Counted from the first letter of the stretch, positions 16,366-24,703 are shown. The stretch: DNA of 64,000 nucleotides from Ruthenibacterium lactatiformans (GCF_000949455.1 NZ_JXXK01000018.1:1-64000); one strand, 5' to 3'. Numbers and translations: made by a program. Notes: generated by a model from the letters alone, not told the origin.

Positions 16366-16403
16366 CCCCTTCCCCGCCCCATTCTTTTTTCGAGGTGTTC
16401 CCC

Positions 16404-17159
16404 TTGCAGCAGACACAGCAAACCACCGCGCCCGTCCAGAATTCTTTCTGGGCGGGCTTTCACGACGGCGTGCCCATTGGCCTGGGTTATCTTTCCGTCT
16501 CCGTCACGTTCGGCATGATGGCCGTGACGGGCGGCCTGCCGGTGTGGGCCGCCGTGGCCATCAGCATGACGAACGTCACCAGCGCCGGGCAGTTCGCCGG
16601 GCTTTCCCTCATTTTCGGCGGCGGCACGCTGTTTGAAACGGCGCTCACACAGCTCGTCATCAATCTGCGCTATGCCCTGATGAGCCTTTCCCTCTCCCAA
16701 AAGCTGGAGCGCCGCGTCGGCCTCATCGACCGCATGCTGTTCAGCTTTATGATGACGGACGAGGTGTTCGCCGTGGCGTCCGGGCAAAAGGGAGAGGTGG
16801 GCAAGCGCTATCTGTTCGGCGTGATGATCGCGCCTTACTGCGGCTGGGCGCTGGGCACGCTGTGCGGCGCCGTGGCCAGCGGCTTTTTGCCGCCGTCGGT
16901 GCGCAGCGCGCTGTCCATCGCCATTTACGGCATGTTCATCGCCATCGTGGTGCCCGTTGCAAAGCAGAGCCGCGCCGTGCTGGGCGTGGTGGCTCTGGCT
17001 GTCGCGCTCAGCTGCGCCATGCACTGGCTGCCTGTGCTGAACACGGTTTCCAGCGGTTTTTCCATCATCCTCTGCACCGTGCTGGCGTCGGGCCTGGGCG
17101 CGCTGGCCGCGCCGGTGCCGGACGAGCCTTCCGGAGCACCGGACGGGGAGGTGGCGTAA
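16404..17159 (+). CDS. azlC: Branched-chain amino acid exporter, large subunit
   Basis: Integral membrane protein of 251 aa in the AzlC family, the large part of a two-component exporter of branched-chain amino acids and analogues. The hallmark N-terminal region (GVPIGLGYLSVSVTFG, then TSAGQFAG) and six or more hydrophobic segments are visible. I chose the TTG at 16404, 6 bases after GAGGTG; a GTG at 16395 lies inside that RBS. The stop abuts the azlD start. Confidence 0.9.
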   Translation: MQQTQQTTAPVQNSFWAGFHDGVPIGLGYLSVSVTFGMMAVTGGLPVWAAVAISMTNVTSAGQFAGLSLIFGGGTLFETALTQLVINLRYALMSLSLSQKLERRVGLIDRMLFSFMMTDEVFAVASGQKGEVGKRYLFGVMIAPYCGWALGTLCGAVASGFLPPSVRSALSIAIYGMFIAIVVPVAKQSRAVLGVVALAVALSCAMHWLPVLNTVSSGFSIILCTVLASGLGALAAPVPDEPSGAPDGEVA

Positions 17160-17477
17160 ATGAATGCAAAAACCATCTGGCTGTACATCGTGGTAATGGC
17201 GGGCGTAACATACCTTATACGCATGCTGCCGCTGGCGCTGCTGCGCAAAAAGCTGCGCAGCCGTTTTATCAAAAGCTTTCTGTTCTATGTTCCTTACGCC
17301 GTGCTGGCCGTAATGACGGTGCCCGCCATCTTTGAGAGCACGGGCAGCGTGTTTTCCGCCACCGTGGGCTTCGCCGCGGCTGTGCTTCTGGCTTACCGCG
17401 GCGCGGCTCTGCTGCCTGTGGCATTGGCCGCCTGCGGCGTGGTATTCTGCACGGAGTGGATGATGCGCCTGTTTTAG
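17160..17477 (+). CDS. azlD: Branched-chain amino acid exporter, small subunit
   Basis: Small membrane partner of AzlC, 105 aa with about four hydrophobic segments. TYLIRMLPLALLRKKL is the family signature. It starts at the base after the azlC stop, so the two are translationally coupled. Confidence 0.9.
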   Translation: MNAKTIWLYIVVMAGVTYLIRMLPLALLRKKLRSRFIKSFLFYVPYAVLAVMTVPAIFESTGSVFSATVGFAAAVLLAYRGAALLPVALAACGVVFCTEWMMRLF

Positions 17478-17499
17478 CCCATAAAAGAGGAATTCGCCT

Positions 17500-17937
17500 A
17501 TGAATTGGATCAGCTGGTTCGGCCTTGGCATCGTGTTGCTGCTGCTCATTCCCAACGCCGTATACGCCGCCGCAAACAAAAACACGCAACCGCCCCGCAC
17601 AAGCCGCATCCTCGGCTTGGCTGAACAGGCAGGCCGCTATGGATGCATGTTTCTGATGATATTCCACGCCGGCCTTACGGAATTCGGTTTTGCCTCGGCG
17701 GAAGGCTTCATCGCGTGGCTGGCCGGCACCGGTGCGCTGCTCGTACTGTACTGGGTATTCTGGCTGCTGTATTTCCGCGCCGCGAAGCCCCGGTACGCGC
17801 TGCCGCTGGCTGTGCTGCCCTGCCTGATCTTTTTGCCGAACGGCCTTTTTCTGCGCCACTGGCTGCTGGTTTTCTTTTCCGTGTTGTTTGCTGCCGCGCA
17901 CATCGCCATTACCTGGCAAAACACCCGCGCGCCATAG
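17500..17937 (+). CDS. Uncharacterised membrane protein
   Basis: 145 aa with four predicted membrane segments (around residues 4-24, 45-60, 75-95 and 110-138). I do not recognise the family. A run of aromatic residues (LYWVFWLLYF) marks the third segment. AAAGAGG precedes the ATG, 22 bp after azlD, so it may be the last gene of the nth-azlCD operon. A terminator follows. Confidence 0.65.
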   Translation: MNWISWFGLGIVLLLLIPNAVYAAANKNTQPPRTSRILGLAEQAGRYGCMFLMIFHAGLTEFGFASAEGFIAWLAGTGALLVLYWVFWLLYFRAAKPRYALPLAVLPCLIFLPNGLFLRHWLLVFFSVLFAAAHIAITWQNTRAP

Positions 17938-17965
17938 GCGGGCGTCCCCTCCATAACAAAGCAAA

Positions 17966-17998
17966 GCGGCCGGGCGTGCACAGTGCACGTCCGGCCGC
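17966..17998. terminator. Bidirectional hairpin between convergent genes
   Basis: A 15-bp nearly perfect stem between GCGGCCGG (17966) and CCGGCCGC (17998) with a tiny loop. The T-rich tail is better on the minus strand, so it mainly serves the SGNH gene. Confidence 0.75.
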
Positions 17999-18006
17999 CT
18001 TCTGCA

Positions 18007-19485
18007 TCATGCCGTATATCCGCTGTATGCGTGGAGCGTGGAGAAACTGATGGACTGGATGACGCGGTCCAGCACCTTGTCGTACACCAGCACATTGACG
18101 CCCGGACGGTTGCGGCTCTGTTCTTCTCCGTCCACGGTTGTGGAGGAATTGTCCGCCGCGCTGCGCAGCGTCACATCGTGCCCGCCCCAGGAAAGCGTGT
18201 ATTCCAGCGGGCCGGCGCCGGTCTGCTGATACACGACTTTTCCGCCGTCCACCACATATAGGCCCTGCATGCCGCTTTGTTCCAGCGGCAGCGTGTCCAG
18301 CCCCCATTGCCTGAACACTGCGCGCGGAGCGGAGGGATCCGCTTCCGTGGCGTCGCCCTGTGTCGTGATGACCGCTGCCAAGTCCTTATCCTGCATCAGC
18401 AGGCGGAAATATTCGGCCATGTCCAGCGTGAAGCGCAACGTTATATTCTGTGCGTCCCGGTGCTCCATCCTTGCCGCCTCGTCCCACGCCGCGTAGGCCG
18501 CGTCGCCGCGCTTGTCGGGCATACCGTAATGCTCCGCCAGATAAGCCGCCAGATCCGTGCTGATTTTTTGCGCGCCTGCGGTGTTCACATGGGCATGGTC
18601 GGCCAGGTCCGTTGCATAGTCAAAGCCGATATCCCGCCCACCGGGCGTGTTGTAATCCAGCACGGGCACACCGTTTTCCGCGCAGATGCGCGCCGCGCGG
18701 CGGAACACGCCGTACTCGGCCTCGCTCGTCTCATAGGGCGTCACCACGAACACCAGCGGCACATCCTTTTTTCTGCAAAGTGCGATAAGCTTGTAAAGAT
18801 ATTCCTCAGCCTGGGGATAGATGGGCGTTTCCTCCGGTTCCCCTTCCAGTATGGGCACGGGGAATTCCTCCACCGCCTGTAAAGGGCCGTAGCCTTTTCC
18901 CGTGGTCGCATGATCCTGAAAAAACCAGGTGAAATCTTCCGCCGTCAGGCTCTTCCACCGGGTGTGGTAGCGCAGCATCGGCAGATAGCGGTAAAACGGC
19001 GGCGAGTTCTGCTGGCACCGGCTCATGGCGACGGCAAGCGCCGCGCGGTTGAGGGACGGCGGGATGCGCAGCGAATAATCGTCCGAGGTGCCGTCCACGT
19101 CCGCAGGCGTCATATAGGTGGTGCCGTAGCACAGCCCGAACCCTTCCAGCACCACGACCCTGGGCGTCTGCCGCTTGAACGCCTCCACCGCGTAATGGTA
19201 GCTCACCCACATCGGCTGGCTCCAGGAGTACAATACATACCCCGTGAAACCCTGCTCGCGCCACATCTGCGCGGGCGCAAACGCCGCGTTGGCATGGCTG
19301 CTGCCCAGAAAGATCACATCGATGGTATCCTCCGGCTCGGCGTAAAAGCCGTCGATGCACCCGCCCTTGGGGGCCAGTACCTCCTGCGTACACAAGAGCA
19401 GCGCCAGCAGGATGCACCCGAACGCCAGCGCGCGGACAAGCGGCGGCAGGCCGCGCGTCTGCTTTAAGACCGGTCCTTTCCCCAA
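18007..19485 (-). CDS. Membrane-anchored SGNH-type acyl-transfer protein (AlgJ/DltD-like)
   Basis: 492 aa. A single N-terminal membrane anchor (residues 15-38) is followed by an extracytoplasmic SGNH-hydrolase-like domain: nucleophile motif FLGSSHANAAF and, later, DHAHVNTAGA where the catalytic Asp/His pair is expected. A C-terminal beta-rich part of about 120 residues follows. It lies 17 bp after an MBOAT acyltransferase gene, the arrangement used to O-acetylate exported polysaccharides, where the MBOAT protein moves the acyl group across the membrane and the SGNH protein attaches it. The target polymer is unknown. The TTG start at 19485 follows a G-rich RBS. Confidence 0.78.
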   Translation of the reverse strand: MGKGPVLKQTRGLPPLVRALAFGCILLALLLCTQEVLAPKGGCIDGFYAEPEDTIDVIFLGSSHANAAFAPAQMWREQGFTGYVLYSWSQPMWVSYHYAVEAFKRQTPRVVVLEGFGLCYGTTYMTPADVDGTSDDYSLRIPPSLNRAALAVAMSRCQQNSPPFYRYLPMLRYHTRWKSLTAEDFTWFFQDHATTGKGYGPLQAVEEFPVPILEGEPEETPIYPQAEEYLYKLIALCRKKDVPLVFVVTPYETSEAEYGVFRRAARICAENGVPVLDYNTPGGRDIGFDYATDLADHAHVNTAGAQKISTDLAAYLAEHYGMPDKRGDAAYAAWDEAARMEHRDAQNITLRFTLDMAEYFRLLMQDKDLAAVITTQGDATEADPSAPRAVFRQWGLDTLPLEQSGMQGLYVVDGGKVVYQQTGAGPLEYTLSWGGHDVTLRSAADNSSTTVDGEEQSRNRPGVNVLVYDKVLDRVIQSISFSTLHAYSGYTA

Positions 19486-19502
19486 TGTTTACGCCCCCCC
19501 GC

Positions 19503-20981
19503 TCAGAACTGGAAATAGATGAACGGCTTTTCCACATAGCCCTCGCCGTACATACCGAATATCGCCACCGTGAGCACCCCCGCCAGCAGCACGGCCCATT
19601 GCACAGCCAGCGGCTTTTGCAGCAGCCGCGCCGAAAGGCTGCCCCAACGCCGCCGCAGCACGTCGCACAAAACAACAGCCGCCGCGCACACAGCCGAAAG
19701 CAACAGGTCGGGCCCGTCCATTCCCCAGGCGAGCACCGCTTCCCGGCCCGGGAACGCGCCCGGGCGCAGCAGGCTTTGCACCATGCTCAACGCCGCGTCC
19801 ATGCCGCCGGCGCGGAAGAAAATCATCGAAAACGCCACCAGCGCAAACGTCCACGCCGTGCGCCAAAGCCGCGCGGGCAAACAGCCATAGGGTACCCGCA
19901 GCGCCGTATACAGCCGTTTGCGGAGGGGCAGCGTCAGGCGGCCGCACACAAGGTACAGCCCGTGCAAAAGCCCCCATGCCACAAATGTCCATGCCGCGCC
20001 GTGCCACAGCCCGCTGCACAGAAAAACAACCATCGTGTTCACACAGGTGCGCGCCAGCCCCCTGCGGCTGCCTCCCAGCGGGATATACAGGTAATCTCGA
20101 AAAAAACTGGACAGGCTGATGTGCCAGTTGCGCCAGAACTCCGCCACGGATTGAGAGAGGAACGGACTGTGGAAATTTTCCATCAGTTCCACGCCCAAAA
20201 TGCGCGCCGCGCCCCGGGCGATATCGGTATAGGAGGAGAAATCGCAGTAAAGCTCAAAGCAGAACAGCACCGTGGCCGTCGCCGTGGCCCAGCCGCCCAA
20301 AGCGCCGCCTTGGGCATAGACGGTGTCCGCCAGCAGCGCCAGCCTGTCCGCCACAACCATTTTCTGAATATAACCCCACAGCATCAGCACAAGGCCGCTT
20401 TTGGCCCGCTCGTAGGAAAAACGGGCAGGCAGCTGCAGTTGGGGCAGGATATTGCCGCTGCGTTCAATGGGCCCGGCCACCAGCTGCGGAAAGAAGGAGA
20501 TAAACAGCAGATACCGCCAAAAGCGCTGCTCGGCGGACACGCTGCCCCGGTATACGTCCACAGTGTAACCGATCGCCTGAAACGTGTAGAAGCTGATGCC
20601 GACAGGCAGGAGCACGCCCAGCAGCGGTACGGCGGGGAAGCCCCGCGCAGCCAGCAGACCGTTCGCACTCTGCGCAAAAAAATTATAATATTTGAAGAAA
20701 AACAGAATTCCCAGATTTGCCGCCAGCGAAACGGCCATGGCCGCCCTGCGCCTGCCCCGGTTCCCGGCGGCCGGCGCACCCAATACCGCCAGCGCACGCC
20801 CGCACAAATAGGTGCTGAACGCGGAAAACAGGATGAGCACAATATAGGCCGGATTCCAGCACATATAGAAAAAGCAGCTGCACGCAAGCAGCCATGGCTG
20901 CCGCGCGCGGCGCGGCAGCACATAATAAACAAAAACCGCCGCAACGAAAAACGCACAAAAGCGCAGCGAAACGAAGTTCAA
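19503..20981 (-). CDS. MBOAT family O-acyltransferase (AlgI-like)
   Basis: Polytopic membrane acyltransferase of 492 aa with about ten hydrophobic segments. The MBOAT core is clear: YSDIARG-type segment (CDFSSYTDIARGAARILG), FWRNWHISLSSFFRDYLYIPLGG, and the catalytic histidine in CSGLWHGAAWTFVAWG. I chose the TTG at 20981, 9 bases after GGGGAGG, because it gives the usual NFVSLRF beginning; the open frame extends 89 codons upstream without similarity. It forms an operon with the SGNH protein for extracellular polymer O-acylation. Confidence 0.9.
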   Translation of the reverse strand: MNFVSLRFCAFFVAAVFVYYVLPRRARQPWLLACSCFFYMCWNPAYIVLILFSAFSTYLCGRALAVLGAPAAGNRGRRRAAMAVSLAANLGILFFFKYYNFFAQSANGLLAARGFPAVPLLGVLLPVGISFYTFQAIGYTVDVYRGSVSAEQRFWRYLLFISFFPQLVAGPIERSGNILPQLQLPARFSYERAKSGLVLMLWGYIQKMVVADRLALLADTVYAQGGALGGWATATATVLFCFELYCDFSSYTDIARGAARILGVELMENFHSPFLSQSVAEFWRNWHISLSSFFRDYLYIPLGGSRRGLARTCVNTMVVFLCSGLWHGAAWTFVAWGLLHGLYLVCGRLTLPLRKRLYTALRVPYGCLPARLWRTAWTFALVAFSMIFFRAGGMDAALSMVQSLLRPGAFPGREAVLAWGMDGPDLLLSAVCAAAVVLCDVLRRRWGSLSARLLQKPLAVQWAVLLAGVLTVAIFGMYGEGYVEKPFIYFQF

Positions 20982-21103
20982 AGCCGCAATCCTCCCCTGT
21001 TCACCATTCCAAGGCACCACCGGGCCTTTTACGGCGCCGCAGCCGCAGACAGCCCGTCCGGTTTCGCAGGCGGCCGCCGCTGTGCGGGCGGCCTTCCAAG
21101 CGA

Positions 21104-21133
21104 ATGATACCATATCGCACGCGGGCTTGCCAA
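21104..21133 (-). promoter_or_regulatory. Promoter of the O-acyltransferase operon
   Basis: On the minus strand TTGGCA (21133-21128), 18-bp spacer ending TGG, TATCAT (21109-21104), an extended -10. The transcript would have a leader of about 115 nt. Confidence 0.5.
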
Positions 21134-21207
21134 GCAGGATATACGAAAAAAATGCCTTTTTGACGTTCCCGGTACGTCCTGCCGGAAAAATAATACGCTC
21201 AACACGG

Positions 21208-21236
21208 TTGACACCGCCGCCGCCAGCGCCTATAAT
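21208..21236 (+). promoter_or_regulatory. Consensus sigma-A promoter for the TPP riboswitch and thiT
   Basis: TTGACA (21208-21213), 17-bp spacer, TATAAT (21231-21236). Both boxes are perfect consensus, so control must come from the riboswitch downstream. Confidence 0.9.
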
Positions 21237-21250
21237 ACATACGGACATAA

Positions 21251-21340
21251 AAACAGGGGTGCCGAAAGGCTGAGATTTGTACGCGTACGCGTGTGCATGA
21301 ACCCTTTACCTGATCCGGGTAATGCCGGCGTAGGAAGTTT
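21251..21340 (+). ncRNA. TPP (THI-box) riboswitch
   Basis: The thiamine pyrophosphate aptamer is recognisable from its conserved blocks in order: ACAGGGGTGCC near 21254, GGCTGAGA at 21268-21275, then ACCCTTTACCTGATCCGGGT at 21301-21320 and AATGCCGGCGTAGG at 21321-21334. The variable P3 arm contains the self-complementary GTACGCGTACGC. It lies between a consensus promoter and thiT. A terminator hairpin at 21371-21405 completes a transcription-attenuation switch. Confidence 0.95.
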
Positions 21341-21370
21341 TGGCGCAGAAATGCGCAATTGGGAAACTTT

Positions 21371-21405
21371 GGCGCGCCCGCAGTTTGCGGACGCGCCTGT
21401 TTTTA
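21371..21405 (+). terminator. Riboswitch expression-platform terminator
   Basis: GGCGCG pairs with CGCGCC and the inner CGCA with TGCG, followed by TGTTTTTA. The upstream AAGTTT (21336-21341) could pair with AAACTT (21364-21369) as part of an alternative fold. Confidence 0.75.
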
Positions 21406-21435
21406 TGTTACGACATAAAAAAGGGGTTTTTCTCT

Positions 21436-22020
21436 ATGGCAACAAAATCGTATTCCCGCACCCGAACGCTTGTTGAATGCGCGCTGATGATCGCGGTGGG
21501 CACCGTACTCGCGCAGATCAAGATCTTCGAAATGCCCTTCGGCGGCAGCGTTACGCTGGTGTCCATGCTGCCGTTTATCCTCGTCTCGTTCCGTCACGGC
21601 GTGAAGTGGGGCCTGGCCACGGGCTTCGTCAACAGCCTTTTGCAGATGCTGCTGGGCTTTTACGCGCCTCCCGCCGGCACTGTGGCCGCGTTTGTGGGCG
21701 TCGTTCTGCTGGACTACGTGCTGGCTTTCACCCTGCTGGGCCTGGCGGGCGTTATCGCCAAGCCCTTCAAAAACCATCTGCTGGGCGTAGCCGCGGGCAC
21801 CGCCGCTGTGTGCGTCATCCGCTTTTTGTGCAGCTTTTTGTCCGGCGCGCTTCTGTGGGGCAGCTACCAGGAAAGCTACGAATGGGCGAGGGGGATGTCC
21901 GTTTGGCTGTACAGCTTTATCTATAACGGCAGCTACATGCTGCCCGAACTGCTCATCACCACCGTGTGCGCCGTCATTTTGTGCAAAGCCGCGCCGAAAT
22001 TCTTTCTGCCCGAGAACTAG
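21436..22020 (+). CDS. thiT: ECF-type thiamine transporter S component
   Basis: Substrate-binding membrane subunit that captures thiamine for a shared ECF module (EcfA/EcfA'/EcfT, not in the window). 194 aa with six hydrophobic segments; SVTLVSMLPFILVSFRHGVKWG and the C-terminal YNGSYMLPELLIT match ThiT. The TPP riboswitch directly upstream supports the substrate. I chose the ATG at 21436 after AAAGGGG; the longer open frame runs through the terminator. Confidence 0.93.
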   Translation: MATKSYSRTRTLVECALMIAVGTVLAQIKIFEMPFGGSVTLVSMLPFILVSFRHGVKWGLATGFVNSLLQMLLGFYAPPAGTVAAFVGVVLLDYVLAFTLLGLAGVIAKPFKNHLLGVAAGTAAVCVIRFLCSFLSGALLWGSYQESYEWARGMSVWLYSFIYNGSYMLPELLITTVCAVILCKAAPKFFLPEN

Positions 22021-22037
22021 AACTCCGCGCCAAAATA

Positions 22038-22046
22038 TGGTATACT
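22038..22046 (+). promoter_or_regulatory. Possible extended -10 promoter of the cytidylate-kinase-like gene
   Basis: TGG followed by TATACT (22041-22046) in the 80-bp gap after thiT. No clear -35 box is present. Confidence 0.4.
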
Positions 22047-22100
22047 TGCCCTAGAAGGCGGACCGCTTTCGAATCCGTTTCAAGGGGAGGCTGTACTTTT

Positions 22101-22718
22101 ATGGAGAAGCATTTGGTCATTTGCATCGGCAGGCAGTTCGGCAGCGGCGGGCGCGAGATTGGGCTGGGCCTGGCCAAAAAGCTGGGCATCCGGTTCTACG
22201 ACAAGGAGATCCTGAAAAAGGCGGCCGAGGAGAGCGGCATCGTAGAAGAGCTGTTTGAAAAGGCGGACGAAAAGCCCACCAACAGCTTTTTGTACTCCCT
22301 GTCCATGGGTACGCACGGACAGGCCATGAATTTCACCAATTACAACGATTACCTCACCAACGACAAGCTGTTCCTGTTCCAGAGCAATACCATCCGCGAT
22401 ATGGCGGAAAAGGATTCGTGCGTCATCATCGGCCGTTGTGCGGATTATATCCTGCGTGGACGCAAGGACATGCTTTCAGTGTTCATCCACGCCCCTATGG
22501 AGCTGCGCATCCAGCGTATCTCCCGCGTGCGCAATGTAGAGGAAGACGCCGCGCGGTCCCTCATCAAAAAGACGGACCGTCAGCGTGCCAATTACTACAA
22601 CTTCTACGCGGACAACGACTGGGGCGCGGCCGACAGCTACGACGTGGCCATCAACTCCGGCAAGCTGGGCGTGGAAAAATCCATTGAGGTTCTCGCCGGT
22701 ATTTGTGAACACCTGTAA
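22101..22718 (+). CDS. Cytidylate kinase-like family protein
   Basis: P-loop kinase-like protein of 205 aa. It begins LVICIGRQFGSGGREIG, where GRQFGSGG replaces the usual kinase P-loop, and has the adenylate/cytidylate-kinase-type lid region DRQRANYYNFY. True CMP kinases are similar in size but differ in the N-terminal loop, so the substrate is uncertain. GGGAGG precedes the ATG. A paralogue lies at 56643-57266. It has its own terminator and follows thiT without obvious functional link. Confidence 0.82.
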   Translation: MEKHLVICIGRQFGSGGREIGLGLAKKLGIRFYDKEILKKAAEESGIVEELFEKADEKPTNSFLYSLSMGTHGQAMNFTNYNDYLTNDKLFLFQSNTIRDMAEKDSCVIIGRCADYILRGRKDMLSVFIHAPMELRIQRISRVRNVEEDAARSLIKKTDRQRANYYNFYADNDWGAADSYDVAINSGKLGVEKSIEVLAGICEHL

Positions 22719-22726
22719 ATTGCTGC

Positions 22727-22759
22727 AAAAAACCGCATGGCAAAAGCCATGCGGTTTTT
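22727..22759. terminator. Bidirectional terminator after the cytidylate-kinase-like gene
   Basis: AAAAACCGCATGGC pairs with GCCATGCGGTTTTT across the loop AAAA. Confidence 0.92.
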
Positions 22760-22789
22760 GATTTCTCCGCAATAAAAAAGTTTATCCCG

Positions 22790-22816
22790 ATGGCTGCGGG
22801 CCGGGGACGGCCCGCA
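22790..22816. repeat. Short GC-rich dispersed repeat, copy B
   Basis: 27 bp matching 4473-4499 at 25 positions (core GGCCGGGGACGGCCCGCA). Here it is a perfect hairpin, GGCCCGCAG-type arms around a 6-base loop, just past the end of the SEDS gene on the minus strand, where it may help end transcription. Confidence 0.55.
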
Positions 22817-22831
22817 GAAAAGCTTCACCGT

Positions 22832-24298
22832 TCACCGAAGCCGGATGTGCAGCGTGCCGTCGCTGTACGCAAAGCGGCCTGCGGGAACCAGGCGGGCGGG
22901 CGCTTTGGGCGCGCACGTTCCCTGCGGCTCGCGCAGCACGTCGTCCAGCCGGAAGGCCGAGAGCAAAAGCCCTGCAAGCCCCGCCTGCATTACACCCGTC
23001 CAGCCGCCGTCTAAAAAGGGCAGCATCCCTCTCGCGGAACTCCAGCCCAGACAGGAGAGCAGGTTGAGCACGCCGTGCATCGTGAGCAGTGCACAGCAGC
23101 CCACCGCGCACAGCCGCCCGATGCCGCTGCGGGTGCGCAGGGCCGTGCGCCACAGCCATGCCAGCGCGCCCGCGACAGCTGCGGCCAGCGCTGCGGCGCA
23201 GGCAATACCGTGCCGCCAGCCCGCGTAAGCCAGCAGGTAATCGGCGCGCAGCTCCCGCACCGCCTTCCCTGCAAATTCTCCCACGGTGCCGAGCGCCGCT
23301 TTTTCCCCGAGCGGCAAACTGCCGTCTCCGGGGCCAAGCCACCGCATCCCGTCCCACATGCGCCGCAGGGCGTTCATCCAATAGCCCGCGCCCGCTGCAT
23401 TTGCATCCGGTGCAAGCAGCACCTCCAGATGCCGCTGAAGGCTCCCGGCCAGACCCGGCATCAACAGCAGCACCAGCAAAAATGTCACCACAAGAGAGCC
23501 CGCTGTCACGCCCAGCACAACCGCAAAGCTTTTCTTTCCGCCAAGCCCATACCAATCGCCTGCGCAGCATACCAGACACACGGCAAGCCCCGCAAGCCCC
23601 AGCACACACGCCGCGGCCAGATGCGGCACCATGATACACAGCCAGAGCCCCGGCACAATGGCAAAACCGCTGACCAGCAGCCCCGCCCAGCCGCGGCCGC
23701 GCTGCCGGTACACCACGGCCGCGTAAATGGGAATAAAAATCATGCTGAAATGAGTGGCGTCGTAAGATACACCCCAAACAGTCCAAAGACGCCGCCCGTT
23801 CATCAGGGTATATCCGGCCAGAAAACCATAAGCCGAAACGGCCGCCAGCCCGATATAGAGCGCCTTTGTCCAGCGTGCCAACAGGGACACATCCATACAG
23901 AAATATACCGCCGCAAGCACAGCAATTCCCGCCAAGGCGGCGGCCAGGCTTTGGTACGCGCCCTCGCGCCACAGGTACGCGCCTTGTGCCGAAACGGGCA
24001 CGCTCCAGAAAAAACGCAGCAGCGCACCCGCCAGCAACAGCGCCGCCACCATAAAAAACGGCCCCCAAGCCGGGCGGGGCCTGTGCACGCGGTCCAGCGC
24101 GCCGCCTGCCAGCACCGGGTCTCCCATGCTCTCCACCGTCCTGCGCTCGGCTTCTTCCGGCGCGCAGCCTTGGGCCACAAAGGCGTTATACTGTTCGCTG
24201 AGATGATTCTCCAGCTCCCGCTCCACACCCGGCACCGCACGGCGGCAGCGCAGCTGGGCTGTGACGGTCTGCAGCCATTCCTTTCGCGTCTGTCCCAT
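22832..24298 (-). CDS. SEDS-family (FtsW/RodA/SpoVE-like) membrane protein with N-terminal permease-prefix domain
   Basis: 488 aa. Residues 1-65 form a cytoplasmic helical permease-prefix (HAAS-like) domain (RRAVPGVERELENHLSEQY, EEAERRTVESMGDP). About ten membrane segments follow, with SEDS landmarks: the VPHLAAACVLGLAGLAV segment, LAPDANAAGAGYWM where FtsW/RodA have PDxxGxGYQ, and RADYLLAYAGW, which keeps the aspartate that is catalytic in RodA glycosyltransferases. The C-terminal HGVLNLLSCLGWSSARGMLPFLDGG also aligns. It is diverged, so activity is inferred. The ATG shares one base with the stop of the PadR gene, so expression is coupled to the regulator. Confidence 0.72.
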   Translation of the reverse strand: MGQTRKEWLQTVTAQLRCRRAVPGVERELENHLSEQYNAFVAQGCAPEEAERRTVESMGDPVLAGGALDRVHRPRPAWGPFFMVAALLLAGALLRFFWSVPVSAQGAYLWREGAYQSLAAALAGIAVLAAVYFCMDVSLLARWTKALYIGLAAVSAYGFLAGYTLMNGRRLWTVWGVSYDATHFSMIFIPIYAAVVYRQRGRGWAGLLVSGFAIVPGLWLCIMVPHLAAACVLGLAGLAVCLVCCAGDWYGLGGKKSFAVVLGVTAGSLVVTFLLVLLLMPGLAGSLQRHLEVLLAPDANAAGAGYWMNALRRMWDGMRWLGPGDGSLPLGEKAALGTVGEFAGKAVRELRADYLLAYAGWRHGIACAAALAAAVAGALAWLWRTALRTRSGIGRLCAVGCCALLTMHGVLNLLSCLGWSSARGMLPFLDGGWTGVMQAGLAGLLLSAFRLDDVLREPQGTCAPKAPARLVPAGRFAYSDGTLHIRLR

Positions 24299-24660
24299 TA
24301 CAGCACCACCCCTGCGCGAGCATCCATTGTTTCCAACACAGCGTTGATCGCCCGGGACACCCGGCGCCACTCCGTTTGCTGCGCCTCCAGCGCACCACGC
24401 CCGGCCCTGGTGATACGGTAGTAGCGCCGCGGCTTGCCTGCTGTGGCCGCGCCGCCCGGCTGTTCATAGCTTTCAATGCTGCCGTCCGCCTCCAGCGCAT
24501 GCAGAATGGGATACAGCGTCCCCGCCTTCAGCGCGAATGTATCGTTGGAGCGCTGTGCCAGCTCCTCGATCATCTGATACCCATACATGTCCCGCTCCGC
24601 CAGCAGGCGCAGCAGCAGCATCTGGGCCGAGCCCGGCACAAGGTTTTTTCCCGCCGCCAT
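24298..24660 (-). CDS. PadR-family transcriptional regulator
   Basis: Winged-helix repressor of 120 aa. The PadR domain (MLLLRLLAERDMYGYQMIEEL, then LKAGTLYPILHALE and RRYYRIT) is complete, with a short C-terminal dimerisation helix. I chose the ATG at 24660 after GGGAGG. It is the first gene of an operon with the SEDS protein. A long perfect dyad between its promoter and start codon is the likely autoregulatory site. Confidence 0.9.
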   Translation of the reverse strand: MAAGKNLVPGSAQMLLLRLLAERDMYGYQMIEELAQRSNDTFALKAGTLYPILHALEADGSIESYEQPGGAATAGKPRRYYRITRAGRGALEAQQTEWRRVSRAINAVLETMDARAGVVL

Positions 24661-24703
24661 GTAAATTCCTCCCTTTTGCCCCGTGCTGTGCACGGCGGTC
24701 ATT

